Shown here one piece after another: positions 38,501 through 46,366 of a DNA stretch of 64,000 bases. A program made the position numbers and the translations under genes. Below the pieces are notes generated by a model. The model did not search any database. It had not been told where the DNA came from and saw only the letters and a program-made list of their open reading frames with translations. Numbering within the stretch: the stretch's first letter is position 1; the number at the start of each line of letters is the position of its first letter. Origin of the DNA: Vibrio coralliirubri (GTDB taxonomy: Bacteria > Pseudomonadota > Gammaproteobacteria > Enterobacterales > Vibrionaceae); the NCBI RefSeq assembly GCF_024347375.1, contig NZ_AP025470.1:1612001-1676000 (forward strand), in the 5' to 3' direction.

Positions 38501-38705
38501 GCCTTATAAGAAGGCGAAGCCAATCAGTGTTGCTGTCGACATCATGTACAAAATGGCGTTGGACGAGCATCTCGATATCGAACTGTTTAGATTGTTCTTA
38601 ACCAGCGGTACTCACCTGCGTTATGCAGAAGAGTATCTCAAACCGGAACAAATTGATTTCGTTGATATCAACAAATACCTAGAAGTTACTCGTCAGATAG
38701 CTTGA
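35532..38705 (+). CDS. Membrane HD-GYP protein with Cache and solute-binding-like sensor domains
   Basis: Protein of 1057 residues. A membrane helix (about 13-33) is followed by a large periplasmic part: a Cache-like domain (to about 290) and then a family-3 binding-protein-like domain (GYAIDLLKMISEMSGVKFEFV, later KKVAILSGWS), as in BvgS-type sensors. A second membrane helix lies near 590-612, then HAMP (PIRQLKAETQKI) and an HD-GYP domain with WLHDCGKI near 733 and HHETLKGTGYP near 955. About 225 residues separate the two motifs, far more than in RpfG, so the catalytic domain contains an insertion. Predicted role: ligand-controlled c-di-GMP hydrolysis. It is divergent from vgrG and followed by an insertion sequence 37 bases after its stop. 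Confidence 0.9.
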   Translation: MANTKISLRFTVGGMFLLATVLTAIVAVSLQYYFSKKMATEHTLSKLTMVSQDLSDYIGNVDSDAINTARLLSSVHRSISHQISREESRGILSEAIKDNPLFYSIYIGSSNERFFQIINLESSPFVREKIGADRSDRWVVIEISDREEGRIRTTKYYDLEFNLRDSKTEPSNYFPTTRPWYVSANTETVEKTQPYLFQHLQITGQTYSLAFESKAVGDTQHVIGIDIVLSSLASKLSASALGLDEDSQIESFLYSKSGNIIASNRDTETKHALPQTSKIDWSAQQQAVIENTPPLLLSNQSDWGPMDFAVSGQPHGYAIDLLKMISEMSGVKFEFVNGFSWAELTGKFHEGSIDGLHSIQNYASNGVKGLYTDAIYELPFSVVTRENAQMVSNYGDLSGKKVAILSGWSVIPQLRKDFPNIELVEFPSMELAFDAVDRGESFAVLDAKPVLEFSLDKFFHARLKVNEVLLDLKANYPNQFHIVLQNKHQQLLPILNQAIRALTDEQKAVLSQKWFHHHALNTGTTIPYTELYERTATATTEGEMVKIVLNGEPKRLYLKKIETGEHYSEYFAVAIPEAEIYSAVNKRVATSIGVTVLLMSLTLPVAWIFGAPIVRPIRQLKAETQKIRQRDYDNVSVLNTRIKEVWELSVAVKGMAAEIRQHEQTQEAFVESFIKLIAQAIDDKSAYTAGHCNRVPELGLMLADAAEKSQSDHFKDFQFKNDDERREFRIAAWLHDCGKITTPEHIVDKGTKLEANYNRIHEVRTRFEVLWRDAEITALRKQLEGTLTTQQISDELATTKQQLQDDFAFIATSNVGGEFMSDDKVARIRSIAETTWTRNFDDQLGLSPVEALNREPSSSLPATEPLLSDKAEHIVKRDRPLEFDPKHQIKMDVPEHLYNLGEVYNLSIARGTLTAEDRFKINEHMLGTIKMLENLPFPKELSRVPRYASTHHETLKGTGYPRKLTGDDLSIPERILVISDIFEALTAADRPYKKAKPISVAVDIMYKMALDEHLDIELFRLFLTSGTHLRYAEEYLKPEQIDFVDINKYLEVTRQIA

Positions 38706-38814
38706 TTAAAGGTTGGCTTGTTAGAACGGGTTCGATGAATGAAAGGCGCACATGAGTGCGTAATGCCGATCAGTTAAGTAAAAAAGACTGGTTGAACGAT
38801 CCTCCAAGGATGTC

Positions 38815-38849
38815 AAAATCCGAGTGTTTCTTTAACACTCGGATTTTTT
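38815..38849 (+). terminator. Terminator inside the left end of the IS, just before the transposase start
   Basis: Perfect 13-bp stem (38816-38828 with 38834-38846), 5-base loop, ending in a run of six T directly before the ATG at 38850. It would stop transcription entering from the left and would also bury the transposase start region in any read-through RNA. Confidence 0.85.
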
Positions 38850-40163
38850 ATGTTTCTTAGACAAGCCCTTAATCAAGTCCATAACTTCTCTCCAGAACAG
38901 CTCTCAGGGTTATCAGACCTGCTGTCCCCGGAACTCGTCGAACAGTGCCTCCAAGAATCTGGGGTTGCGACTATTCGAAAGCGCAGGTTACCAATGGAAA
39001 TGATGGTTTGGAGTGTTTTAGGGATGTCCCTTTACCGTCATTTATCGATGGATAAAGTAGTCTCGCAACTTGATATTCTCCTACCGGGTAAGAAGCCATT
39101 CGTCGCACCTAGCGCTGTCATACAGGCACGTCACCGACTTGGTTCCGACGTTATGGAAGCCGTGTTCAATCACACTCAACGACTTTGGCACCGCAAGACT
39201 CCTCATCCCGATTGGCATGGGTTAACACTTCATGCTGTAGATGGTGTTGTGTGGAGAACACCAGACACTAAAAGTAATGATGAGCATTTTAGTAGAACAG
39301 GCAATAAAACAACGATATCTGACTACCCTCAAGTGAGAATGGTCTGCCATATGGAGCTGACCAGTCATTTACTCAACAGCGCTTCATTCGACTCAGTATC
39401 TAAAAGTGAAGTCGACCTTACGATCCCGCTTATTGAACAATCTCCCTCAAACAGCTTAACTATTTTTGACCGCGGATTTTACGCCTTGGGCTTACTGCAT
39501 AAATGGCAAACCAGTGGCGATGAAAAACATTGGCTGCTCCCATTAAGAAAAGGGGCTCAATACACTGTGTTATCGAAGGTAGGCCGAGGACAAGAGCTCG
39601 TTGAGCTCAAGCTATCACCTCAAGCTCAAAAGAAGTGGGTTGATGCCCCCAAAACTCTCCAAGCTCGTTTAATCACAAAGACGATTAAAGGAAAAGAAGT
39701 CCGACTATTAACGTCAATGATAGACACGATGAAATATCCTGGTGCTGATATCGCCGAACTATATAGCCATCGTTGGGAAATAGAGTTGGGGTATCGTGAG
39801 ATGAAGCAATACATGCTTCAGAACCAACTTACGTTAAGAAGCAAAAAGCCAGAGTTAGTGAATCAAGAGCTTTGGGGAATGCTGGTTGCTTACAATCTAC
39901 TGCGGTTCATGATGTGTCAAATGGCCTATCATCAGAAGTCAGTGATGCCTTATCAAATCGGCTTTAAACAGGCTTCATTATTCCTTGTTGGACAGCTTCA
40001 ATTATTACCAGCGGTCGCACCGGGACGAATCCCAGAAGTAATAAACTACATACTGGATATGTCAGAAAGCTTTGTTTTACCTGAGAGGCGAGAACGAAGT
40101 TACCCAAGAGCAGTAAAAAAGAGGCCTTGTCGCTATGCGACAAGGCCTCCAAGAAGACGCTAA
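38850..40163 (+). CDS. IS4-family transposase
   Basis: Transposase of 437 residues with an N-terminal domain resembling the IS4 N-terminal family (LLSPELVEQCLQESG) and a DDE core: candidate first Asp in LHAVDGVVWRTPD, second Asp in LTIFDRGFYALGLL, and the YREK-like signature with Glu in YSHRWEIELGYREMKQYML. The frame is complete and intact, so the element may still be able to move. There is no ribosome-binding site before the ATG, only the terminator hairpin; weak expression is usual for such elements. The last codons overlap a second hairpin. Confidence 0.92.
   Translation: MFLRQALNQVHNFSPEQLSGLSDLLSPELVEQCLQESGVATIRKRRLPMEMMVWSVLGMSLYRHLSMDKVVSQLDILLPGKKPFVAPSAVIQARHRLGSDVMEAVFNHTQRLWHRKTPHPDWHGLTLHAVDGVVWRTPDTKSNDEHFSRTGNKTTISDYPQVRMVCHMELTSHLLNSASFDSVSKSEVDLTIPLIEQSPSNSLTIFDRGFYALGLLHKWQTSGDEKHWLLPLRKGAQYTVLSKVGRGQELVELKLSPQAQKKWVDAPKTLQARLITKTIKGKEVRLLTSMIDTMKYPGADIAELYSHRWEIELGYREMKQYMLQNQLTLRSKKPELVNQELWGMLVAYNLLRFMMCQMAYHQKSVMPYQIGFKQASLFLVGQLQLLPAVAPGRIPEVINYILDMSESFVLPERRERSYPRAVKKRPCRYATRPPRRR
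40115..40149 (-). terminator. Terminator inside the right end of the IS, acting on minus-strand transcription
   Basis: Perfect 13-bp stem (40121-40133 with 40137-40149) with a 3-base loop. On the minus strand it is followed by six U, so it stops transcripts entering the element from the right. It overlaps the last codons of the transposase. Confidence 0.75.
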
Positions 40164-40426
40164 ACGATGCTTAACTTACAAGCATTACACATGAGTGCGC
40201 CTTTTTTATATCTGTTTATCGGTGAGCAGGAGGATAGACACAAAGGGATCTGCGTTTGACAAGTTCGGCTATAAGTTGTCGACACATCGATTTCAAATGA
40301 TTTTAGGGTAGTTATCGGGCTAGTGGTTGTTAATCTATTTAACGTTATAAATAACAATTGGTTAAGTTGTTTTTGGTGCCTTTTTGGTGAATTTTTATCG
40401 TCTATAAAAAATACTACCTTAGTCTA

Positions 40427-40440
40427 AATTGTCGACAATT
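40427..40440. promoter_or_regulatory. Operator palindrome 1 for the GntR-family regulator
   Basis: Perfect 14-bp palindrome AATTGTCGACAATT. Its centre is 19 bp (about two helical turns) from that of the next identical-core palindrome, so two dimers could bind on one face of the DNA. Confidence 0.7.
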
Positions 40441-40446
40441 GGCTTG

Positions 40447-40458
40447 ATTGTCGACAAT
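40447..40458. promoter_or_regulatory. Operator palindrome 2 for the GntR-family regulator
   Basis: Perfect 12-bp palindrome ATTGTCGACAAT, same core as the first. It overlaps the proposed -35 box, so binding should block polymerase and make the regulator autorepress. Confidence 0.7.
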
Positions 40459-40489
40459 TTAATCGTGTATTTTATGTTCATGTTATGAA

Positions 40490-40501
40490 ATTGTTGACAA
40501 T
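40490..40501. promoter_or_regulatory. Operator palindrome 3 (one mismatch)
   Basis: ATTGTTGACAAT, one base off the other two. It lies downstream of the proposed transcription start and inside the longest possible reading frame, which argues that the regulator's real start codon is downstream of it. Confidence 0.55.
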
Positions 40502-40535
40502 TAAGGTTCAGCAATCAGAAGTGAGCAGCGTGAAT

Positions 40536-41255
40536 ATGAATACTGCGATAAAAGATCTCAGCTTAAGTGCAAACACGAAGACACGTGTGAGCGATAAAGA
40601 GAACACTAAATCAGAAAACCTCACTGAGTATCTCGTTGAAGCGATTGTTAACGGTGAATTACCACCGGGCAGTAAGATCTCGGAACCTGAACTGGCTAAA
40701 CGCTTTGAGGTAAGCCGAGGTCCACTACGTGAAGCGATAATGCGTGTTGAAGGGCTTGGCTTGATTGAACGCATTCCTCATGTAGGAGCTCGAGTTATTA
40801 CCTTTTCGGCAGACAAACTACTCGAGTTGTACGCAGTGCGAGAGGCATTGGAAGGCATGGCGGCTCGACTCGCAGCGAGACATATCACACAAGAAGAGCT
40901 TGTCGGGCTTGAAGGGTTATTGTCGACACACTCAAAACACATCGATGAAGTCGAAGGTTCTTCTTACTTTCATCAACATGGGGATTTCGATTTTCATTAC
41001 CGCATTATTAAAGCGAGTCGTAACAGCAAACTCATTTCGTTGCTGTGTGACGAGCTTTATCACCTATTACGCATGTATCGCTACCAATCGCCAAGAGCAC
41101 AGTCTCGTCCAAAAAAGGCGCTTGATGAACATAAATACATCCTACAAGCGATTCGCAACCGTGATGAAGAGCTAGCAGAAATGCTAATGCGAAGACACAT
41201 CTCGGGAAGTAGATTACTTATAGAACAACAAATTCAATCCAAAGATCTTGATTAA
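40536..41255 (+). CDS. GntR-family (FCD-type) regulator of the methylcitrate pathway
   Basis: DNA-binding regulator with an N-terminal winged helix (LTEYLVEAIVNGELPPGSKI, SEPELAKRFEVSRGPLREAI) and a C-terminal FCD ligand-binding domain (YAVREALEGMAARLAA, then FHYRIIKASRNSKL). FCD proteins bind small organic acids; given the downstream prp genes, 2-methylcitrate or propionate-derived acid is likely but inferred. The frame is open from an ATG at 40485, but three operator palindromes and the proposed transcription start make ATG 40536 or GTG 40530 more likely; none has a strong ribosome site. It is followed by prpB after 100 bases. Confidence 0.88.
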   Translation: MNTAIKDLSLSANTKTRVSDKENTKSENLTEYLVEAIVNGELPPGSKISEPELAKRFEVSRGPLREAIMRVEGLGLIERIPHVGARVITFSADKLLELYAVREALEGMAARLAARHITQEELVGLEGLLSTHSKHIDEVEGSSYFHQHGDFDFHYRIIKASRNSKLISLLCDELYHLLRMYRYQSPRAQSRPKKALDEHKYILQAIRNRDEELAEMLMRRHISGSRLLIEQQIQSKDLD

Positions 41256-41355
41256 CTGGCGACTGGTATTTGCCAGCGGTTCTTCGCTGGCGAGAGCTAA
41301 ACATCAGTAGTTATAAAAGTTAGATAGAAATAAACAATTAACAGGGAGCGTCATT

Positions 41356-42252
41356 ATGAAGTTATCAGCAGGAGCTAAATTCCGTCAAGCTGTGCAAGAC
41401 AACGACCCATTACAGATTGTCGGTACGGTGAATCCGTATTGCGCGATGATGGCAAAGAACTTGGGGCATCAGGCGATCTATTTGTCTGGTGGAGGCATCG
41501 CCAATGCGTCTTATGGTTTGCCAGATTTAGGCATCACCACATTGAACGATGTGTTGGTCGATGTTGAACGTATTACTAACGCATGTGATCTGCCATTGCT
41601 GGTGGATATCGATACGGGATTTGGTGGCGCATTCAATATTGCACGTACCATTCGAGCGATGGAAAAAGCGGGTGCAGCTGCGATACACATGGAAGACCAA
41701 GTCGCGCAAAAACGCTGTGGTCATCGACCAAATAAAGCGATTGTGAGCCAACAAGAGATGGTCGATAGAGTCAAAGCGGCAACCGATGCTAGAACCGATG
41801 ACAGCTTTGTGATTATGGCGCGTACAGATGCATTGGCGGTTGAAGGCATTGATAGCGCGATTGAGCGAGCGATTGCGTGTGTTGAAGCGGGCGCAGACAT
41901 GATCTTCCCTGAGGCGATGAATCAACTCGATCAATACGTGAAGTTCTCGGCAGCGCTGAAATCAGCAACGGGTAAGCACGTGCCTATTCTTGCGAACATC
42001 ACTGAATTTGGCCAAACACCACTCTACAACTGTAACGAGTTAGCCCAATCAAGTGTCGACATGGTGCTTTACCCATTGAGTGCATTCCGCGCGATGAATA
42101 AAGCGGCGGAGAATGTTTACAAGCACTTGCTAGTTGAAGGCAATCAAGAAGCTCTGTTGGATTCAATGCAAACTCGTAAAGAGCTTTACGAACACCTGAA
42201 TTACCACGACTACGAGAACAAGCTTGATCAGTTGTTTTCAAGCGAAGAGTAA
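41356..42252 (+). CDS. prpB: PrpB, 2-methylisocitrate lyase
   Basis: Cleaves 2-methylisocitrate to pyruvate and succinate, the last step of the 2-methylcitrate cycle for propionate breakdown. 298 residues, the usual length of the PEP mutase/isocitrate lyase superfamily member. The catalytic signature is KRCGHRPNK near 118-126; [13 protein letters not shown] and IHMEDQ give the Mg-binding acidic residues. GGGAG precedes the ATG. It is the first enzyme gene of the prpB-prpC-acnD-prpF-prpE operon. Confidence 0.97.
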   Translation: MKLSAGAKFRQAVQDNDPLQIVGTVNPYCAMMAKNLGHQAIYLSGGGIANASYGLPDLGITTLNDVLVDVERITNACDLPLLVDIDTGFGGAFNIARTIRAMEKAGAAAIHMEDQVAQKRCGHRPNKAIVSQQEMVDRVKAATDARTDDSFVIMARTDALAVEGIDSAIERAIACVEAGADMIFPEAMNQLDQYVKFSAALKSATGKHVPILANITEFGQTPLYNCNELAQSSVDMVLYPLSAFRAMNKAAENVYKHLLVEGNQEALLDSMQTRKELYEHLNYHDYENKLDQLFSSEE

Positions 42253-42398
42253 ACCGGTTTCAATTAATCAAAAATCAACTTAATCCAATAACGTGAAATG
42301 GTTGGTCGCCATATCCAGTACCGATGATAAAGATCATCGGACACATAAACAGGCAGCACCAAAGAGTGCAGGCGACTAACACAGAAAAGGAGTTCACC

Positions 42399-43601
42399 AT
42401 GTCTGTATCTTTGAGTGATAAAGCAGCTGTCGATAAGGCTTCAACAGAAAACCAACAACAAAGCGAAAAAACAGCCAGCACACCTGCAATCGGTGGTGCT
42501 GGTCTACGTGGCCAGAGTGCGGGAACCACGGCGCTATGTACGGTAGGAAAATCAGGAACTGGTTTAACCTACCGTGGTTATGATATTACCGACCTTGCTA
42601 ATCATGCTCAGTTCGAAGAAGTGGCGCATCTGTTACTAAGAGGTCATTTGCCCACTGAAAAAGAGTTAGACGATTACAAAACATTGTTGATTGGTTTGCG
42701 TGGCTTGCCTCAACCTTTGAAAGCAGCACTAGAGCTTATCCCTGCAGACGCTCATCCAATGGATGTGATGAGAACGGGTTGTTCAATGTTAGGTAATCTA
42801 GAGCAAGAGTCTGATTTTTCTGAGCAACTGTCCGCGACCGAACGAATGCTCGCACTTTTCCCTGCGATTATTTGTTACTGGTATCGCTTTAGCCATGATG
42901 GCGTGCGCATTGACACTGAAGATCAAAGTGAAGCGTGTCTGGGGGGCTACTTCTTGAAGATGTTAACGGATAAAGCACCGAGTGAACTTCACAAGGAGGT
43001 CATGCACTGCTCGCTAACTTTGTATGCGGAACATGAGTTTAATGCTTCTACTTTTGCCGCTCGTGTGTGTGCATCAACACTGTCAGATATCCACTCTTGT
43101 GTCACCGCAGCGATTGGTACATTGAGAGGTCCTTTACATGGCGGTGCGAATGAAGCCGCGATGGAAATGATCCAAGATTGGCAAACCGCTGATGAAGCGG
43201 AAACGAACATCATGAATATGCTTGCTAACAAAGACAAGATCATGGGCTTCGGTCATGCCATTTATCGTGAAAGCGACCCTCGAAATGCTCTAATCAAGCG
43301 TTGGTCAAAAGAGCTTGCTCAAGAGGTGGGAGATAAACAGCTTTATGCCGTTTCTGAGCGTGTTGAAGCTGTAATGAAGCGCGAGAAAGGGCTGTTCTGT
43401 AATGCGGACTTCTTCCATGCATCGGCTTACCACTTCATGGATATCCCAACCAAACTGTTTACTCCGATTTTCGTGATGAGCCGCCTTACGGGTTGGACAG
43501 CACATGTGTTCGAACAAAGAGAAAACAATCGCATTATTCGTCCAAGCGCAGACTACACCGGGCCAGAGCATCAAGACTGGCTACCAATCCATTTACGTTA
43601 G
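42399..43601 (+). CDS. prpC: PrpC, 2-methylcitrate synthase
   Basis: Condenses propionyl-CoA with oxaloacetate to 2-methylcitrate. 400 residues; citrate-synthase fold with GGANEAAMEMI and the catalytic-site segment GFGHAIYRESDPRN, and the C-terminal RPSADYTGP. I use ATG 42399, preceded by AAGGAG at seven bases, not the in-frame upstream start at 42324. The first 30 residues are polar and probably disordered before GLRGQSAGTTALCTVG. It lies 146 bases after prpB. Confidence 0.96.
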   Translation: MSVSLSDKAAVDKASTENQQQSEKTASTPAIGGAGLRGQSAGTTALCTVGKSGTGLTYRGYDITDLANHAQFEEVAHLLLRGHLPTEKELDDYKTLLIGLRGLPQPLKAALELIPADAHPMDVMRTGCSMLGNLEQESDFSEQLSATERMLALFPAIICYWYRFSHDGVRIDTEDQSEACLGGYFLKMLTDKAPSELHKEVMHCSLTLYAEHEFNASTFAARVCASTLSDIHSCVTAAIGTLRGPLHGGANEAAMEMIQDWQTADEAETNIMNMLANKDKIMGFGHAIYRESDPRNALIKRWSKELAQEVGDKQLYAVSERVEAVMKREKGLFCNADFFHASAYHFMDIPTKLFTPIFVMSRLTGWTAHVFEQRENNRIIRPSADYTGPEHQDWLPIHLR

Positions 43602-43702
43602 TCCTCTATATCGAACCGACTTATATCTCGAGGTGACTTTTCTCTTCATGTGATAAGGCCTCGAGAACCAAAGAATAGAATTTAACAGATAATGGTGGAT
43701 GT

Positions 43703-46357
43703 ATGTCTGATGTGAAAGTTGAGAAAAACCAGAGCCTTGATGAAAATGCAAGCCTTGAAAATAGAAAGTACAGAAAGGTTCTACCGGGAACGGGCTTAGA
43801 ATATTTCGACGCTTGCGAAGCGGTAGAAGCGATATCTCCGGGCAGTTATAAAACCTTGCCCTATACGTCGAGAGTATTGGCAGAGCAATTAGTAAGACGC
43901 TGTGATCCTAAAACCCTTGAAGACAGCTTAAAACAGATCATTGACCGTAAGAGCGACCTAGATTTCCCTTGGTATCCTGCGCGCGTTGTGTGTCATGACA
44001 TTCTTGGTCAAACAGCCCTGGTTGATTTGGCTGGATTAAGAGACGCGATTGCCGACCAAGGCGGAGATCCTGCCAAGGTGAATCCCGTTGTCGAAACTCA
44101 GTTGATTGTTGATCACTCTTTGGCAGTGGAACACGCAGGTTTTGATAGCCAAGCGCTTGATAAAAACCGAGCGATTGAAGAGCGCAGAAACGAAGACCGT
44201 TTTCACTTTATCGAATGGTGTAAAACCGCGTTTAAAAACGTGAGTGTGATTCCTGCGGGTAATGGGATCATGCACCAGATTAACTTGGAGAAAATGTCTC
44301 CGGTTATTCAATCTAAAGAAGGTATCGCTTTCCCTGATACCTGTGTTGGTACCGATAGCCATACACCGCACGTTGATGCTCTGGGCGTTATTGCGATTGG
44401 TGTGGGCGGCTTGGAAGCTGAGACAGTGATGCTCGGTCGTCCGTCAATGATGCGTTTGCCTGATATTGTAGGCGTTAAACTGACGGGTCAACGACAAGAA
44501 GGGATAACCGCAACGGATATTGTGCTTGCGATTACTGAGTTTCTTCGTAATCAGAGAGTGGTCTCGAGTTACTTGGAATTCTTTGGTGAAGGGGCTCGTG
44601 CACTGACAACTGGTGACCGCGCAACCATCTCCAACATGACGCCAGAGTACGGTGCGACGGCAGGCATGTTCTACATCGATGAACAGACCATTCAATACTT
44701 GAAGCTTACGGGCCGTGAGCCTGAGCAGGTTGAATTAGTCGAACGCTACGCCAAGCAAACCGGGTTATGGGCTGACGAGCTAGACTCCGCTCAATATGAG
44801 CTTGTATTAGAGTTTGATTTATCGAAGGTTGAGCGCAATCTTGCAGGGCCGTCTAACCCACATCGTCGTTTGCCAACCAGAGAGCTGGCTGAACAAGGTA
44901 TTAGTCAAACATCTTGGAAAGAGCAGCATGCTAAGCAGTACAGCGACGAGCAGATGCCCGATGGTGCCGTAATCATTGCGGCAATTACTTCTTGTACCAA
45001 CACCAGCAATCCAAGAAACGTAGTAGCCGCAGCATTGGTGGCAAAGAAAGCCAATCAGCTTGGATTAGTTCGTAAGCCGTGGGTGAAAACGTCATTTGCT
45101 CCGGGTTCTAAAGTTGCCAAGCTCTATCTCGAGTCGGCAGGTTTGCTTCCTGAGCTGGAACAATTAGGTTTCGGTATCGTCGGCTATGCATGTACTACCT
45201 GTAACGGAATGAGTGGGGCATTGGATCCTAAAATCCAACAAGAGATCATCGACCGCGACCTGTATTCAACCGCTGTGTTATCGGGGAATCGAAACTTTGA
45301 TGGTCGAATCCATCCTTATGCAAAACAAGCGTTTTTAGCCTCACCGCCATTGGTAGTTGCTTACGCGTTGGCTGGCACGATTCGCTTTGATATCGAGAAA
45401 GATAGCTTAGGCACTGACAGCAACGGCAAACCAATCTACTTAAGTGATTTATGGCCGAGTGATGCGGAGATCGATGCTGTTGTCGGTGAGCATGTTAAGC
45501 CTCAGCAATTCCAACAAATCTACGTGAAAATGTTCCAGCCAGACGAGGATCAGGTAACGACAGAACCGCTTTATGACTGGCGACCTCAAAGTACCTATAT
45601 TCGTAGACCACCTTATTGGGAAGGAGCTCTTGCGGGAAAACGAAGCCTATCTGGTATGAGGCCTTTGGCTATTCTGGGGGACAACATCACTACGGATCAC
45701 TTGTCTCCATCAAATGCGATTCTCGCTTCGAGTGCGGCGGGGGAATACCTCACAAAAATGGAAGTGCCGGAAGAGGACTTTAATTCTTACGCGACCCATC
45801 GAGGTGATCACTTAACCGCGCAACGAGCAACATTCGCCAACCCTAAGCTGTTTAACGAAATGGTGAAGGACGCTGGAAAAGTCGTGCAAGGTTCATTAGC
45901 AAGAGTTGAACCCGAGGGGCAAGTTACGCGAATGTGGGAAGCGATAGAAACCTACATGACTCGCAAGCAACCCTTGATTGTCGTTGCTGGCGCGGATTAC
46001 GGACAAGGTTCATCACGTGACTGGGCAGCCAAAGGGGTGCGATTAGCGGGTGTTGAAGTGATTGTGGCAGAAGGGTTTGAACGAATTCACAGAACCAACT
46101 TGGTTGGCATGGGTGTGCTGCCTCTGCAATTCAAAGCGGGGACCAATCGCAACACCTTAGAGCTGGATGGCACTGAGCTTTACGACGTGTACGGCGACAT
46201 TGAAGCAGGTTCTGATTTGGCTCTAGTCATCACACGTAAAAACGGTGAAAAGCTGGATGTGCCAGTAACCTGTCGACTAGACACTGCAGACGAAGTGAAT
46301 GTGTACAGCGCTGGTGGCGTGTTGCAACGTTTCGCCAAAGACTTTCTCGCCCAGTAG
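43703..46357 (+). CDS. acnD: AcnD, Fe-S-dependent 2-methylcitrate dehydratase
   Basis: Aconitase-family enzyme of 884 residues that dehydrates 2-methylcitrate to methylaconitate; it replaces PrpD in this version of the pathway and needs PrpF. Visible are the substrate-site segment GTDSHTPHVDALGVIAIGVGG, the iron-sulfur Cys in SCTNTSNPRN and the pair in YACTTCNG, and the C-terminal swivel domain with GADYGQGSSRDWAAKG. It starts ATG 43703 with a GGTGGAT site. prpF follows after 9 bases, the normal partnership. Confidence 0.96.
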   Translation: MSDVKVEKNQSLDENASLENRKYRKVLPGTGLEYFDACEAVEAISPGSYKTLPYTSRVLAEQLVRRCDPKTLEDSLKQIIDRKSDLDFPWYPARVVCHDILGQTALVDLAGLRDAIADQGGDPAKVNPVVETQLIVDHSLAVEHAGFDSQALDKNRAIEERRNEDRFHFIEWCKTAFKNVSVIPAGNGIMHQINLEKMSPVIQSKEGIAFPDTCVGTDSHTPHVDALGVIAIGVGGLEAETVMLGRPSMMRLPDIVGVKLTGQRQEGITATDIVLAITEFLRNQRVVSSYLEFFGEGARALTTGDRATISNMTPEYGATAGMFYIDEQTIQYLKLTGREPEQVELVERYAKQTGLWADELDSAQYELVLEFDLSKVERNLAGPSNPHRRLPTRELAEQGISQTSWKEQHAKQYSDEQMPDGAVIIAAITSCTNTSNPRNVVAAALVAKKANQLGLVRKPWVKTSFAPGSKVAKLYLESAGLLPELEQLGFGIVGYACTTCNGMSGALDPKIQQEIIDRDLYSTAVLSGNRNFDGRIHPYAKQAFLASPPLVVAYALAGTIRFDIEKDSLGTDSNGKPIYLSDLWPSDAEIDAVVGEHVKPQQFQQIYVKMFQPDEDQVTTEPLYDWRPQSTYIRRPPYWEGALAGKRSLSGMRPLAILGDNITTDHLSPSNAILASSAAGEYLTKMEVPEEDFNSYATHRGDHLTAQRATFANPKLFNEMVKDAGKVVQGSLARVEPEGQVTRMWEAIETYMTRKQPLIVVAGADYGQGSSRDWAAKGVRLAGVEVIVAEGFERIHRTNLVGMGVLPLQFKAGTNRNTLELDGTELYDVYGDIEAGSDLALVITRKNGEKLDVPVTCRLDTADEVNVYSAGGVLQRFAKDFLAQ

Positions 46358-46366
46358 GAGCTTGTG

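Larger units (their letters stand above)
38742..40204 (+). mobile_element. IS4-family insertion sequence, about 1.46 kb
   Basis: One transposase gene lies between imperfect terminal inverted repeats. The left end (38745-38778) has GGCGCAC, then TAATGC, then AGTTAAG; the right end (40170-40201) has the same three blocks in inverse orientation with slightly different spacers. Two strong hairpin terminators sit just inside the ends and point inward. I see no target-site duplication of 8-12 bases at the presumed borders. Exact termini are uncertain by a few bases (AAA/TTT flanks). The element separates the HD-GYP gene from the propionate cluster. Confidence 0.85.
40205..40484 (+). promoter_or_regulatory. 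Promoter region of the propionate regulator gene
   Basis: Spacer between the IS and the GntR gene. A plausible promoter is TTGATT at 40444-40449 and TATTTT at 40468-40473, 18 bases apart, which places transcription start near 40480. The -35 box overlaps the second operator palindrome. An isolated TGTCGACA core at 40277-40284 lies further upstream. Confidence 0.5.

Noticed and set aside
38733..40213. Target-site duplication around the IS
   Set aside because: The flanks (left ending GATGAATG, right starting TTTATATC) do not match in any 8-12 base register I tried.
44036..44371. Long antisense open frames within acnD, prpB and prpC
   Set aside because: They are mirror frames of well-conserved enzyme genes, without ribosome sites or protein family features.
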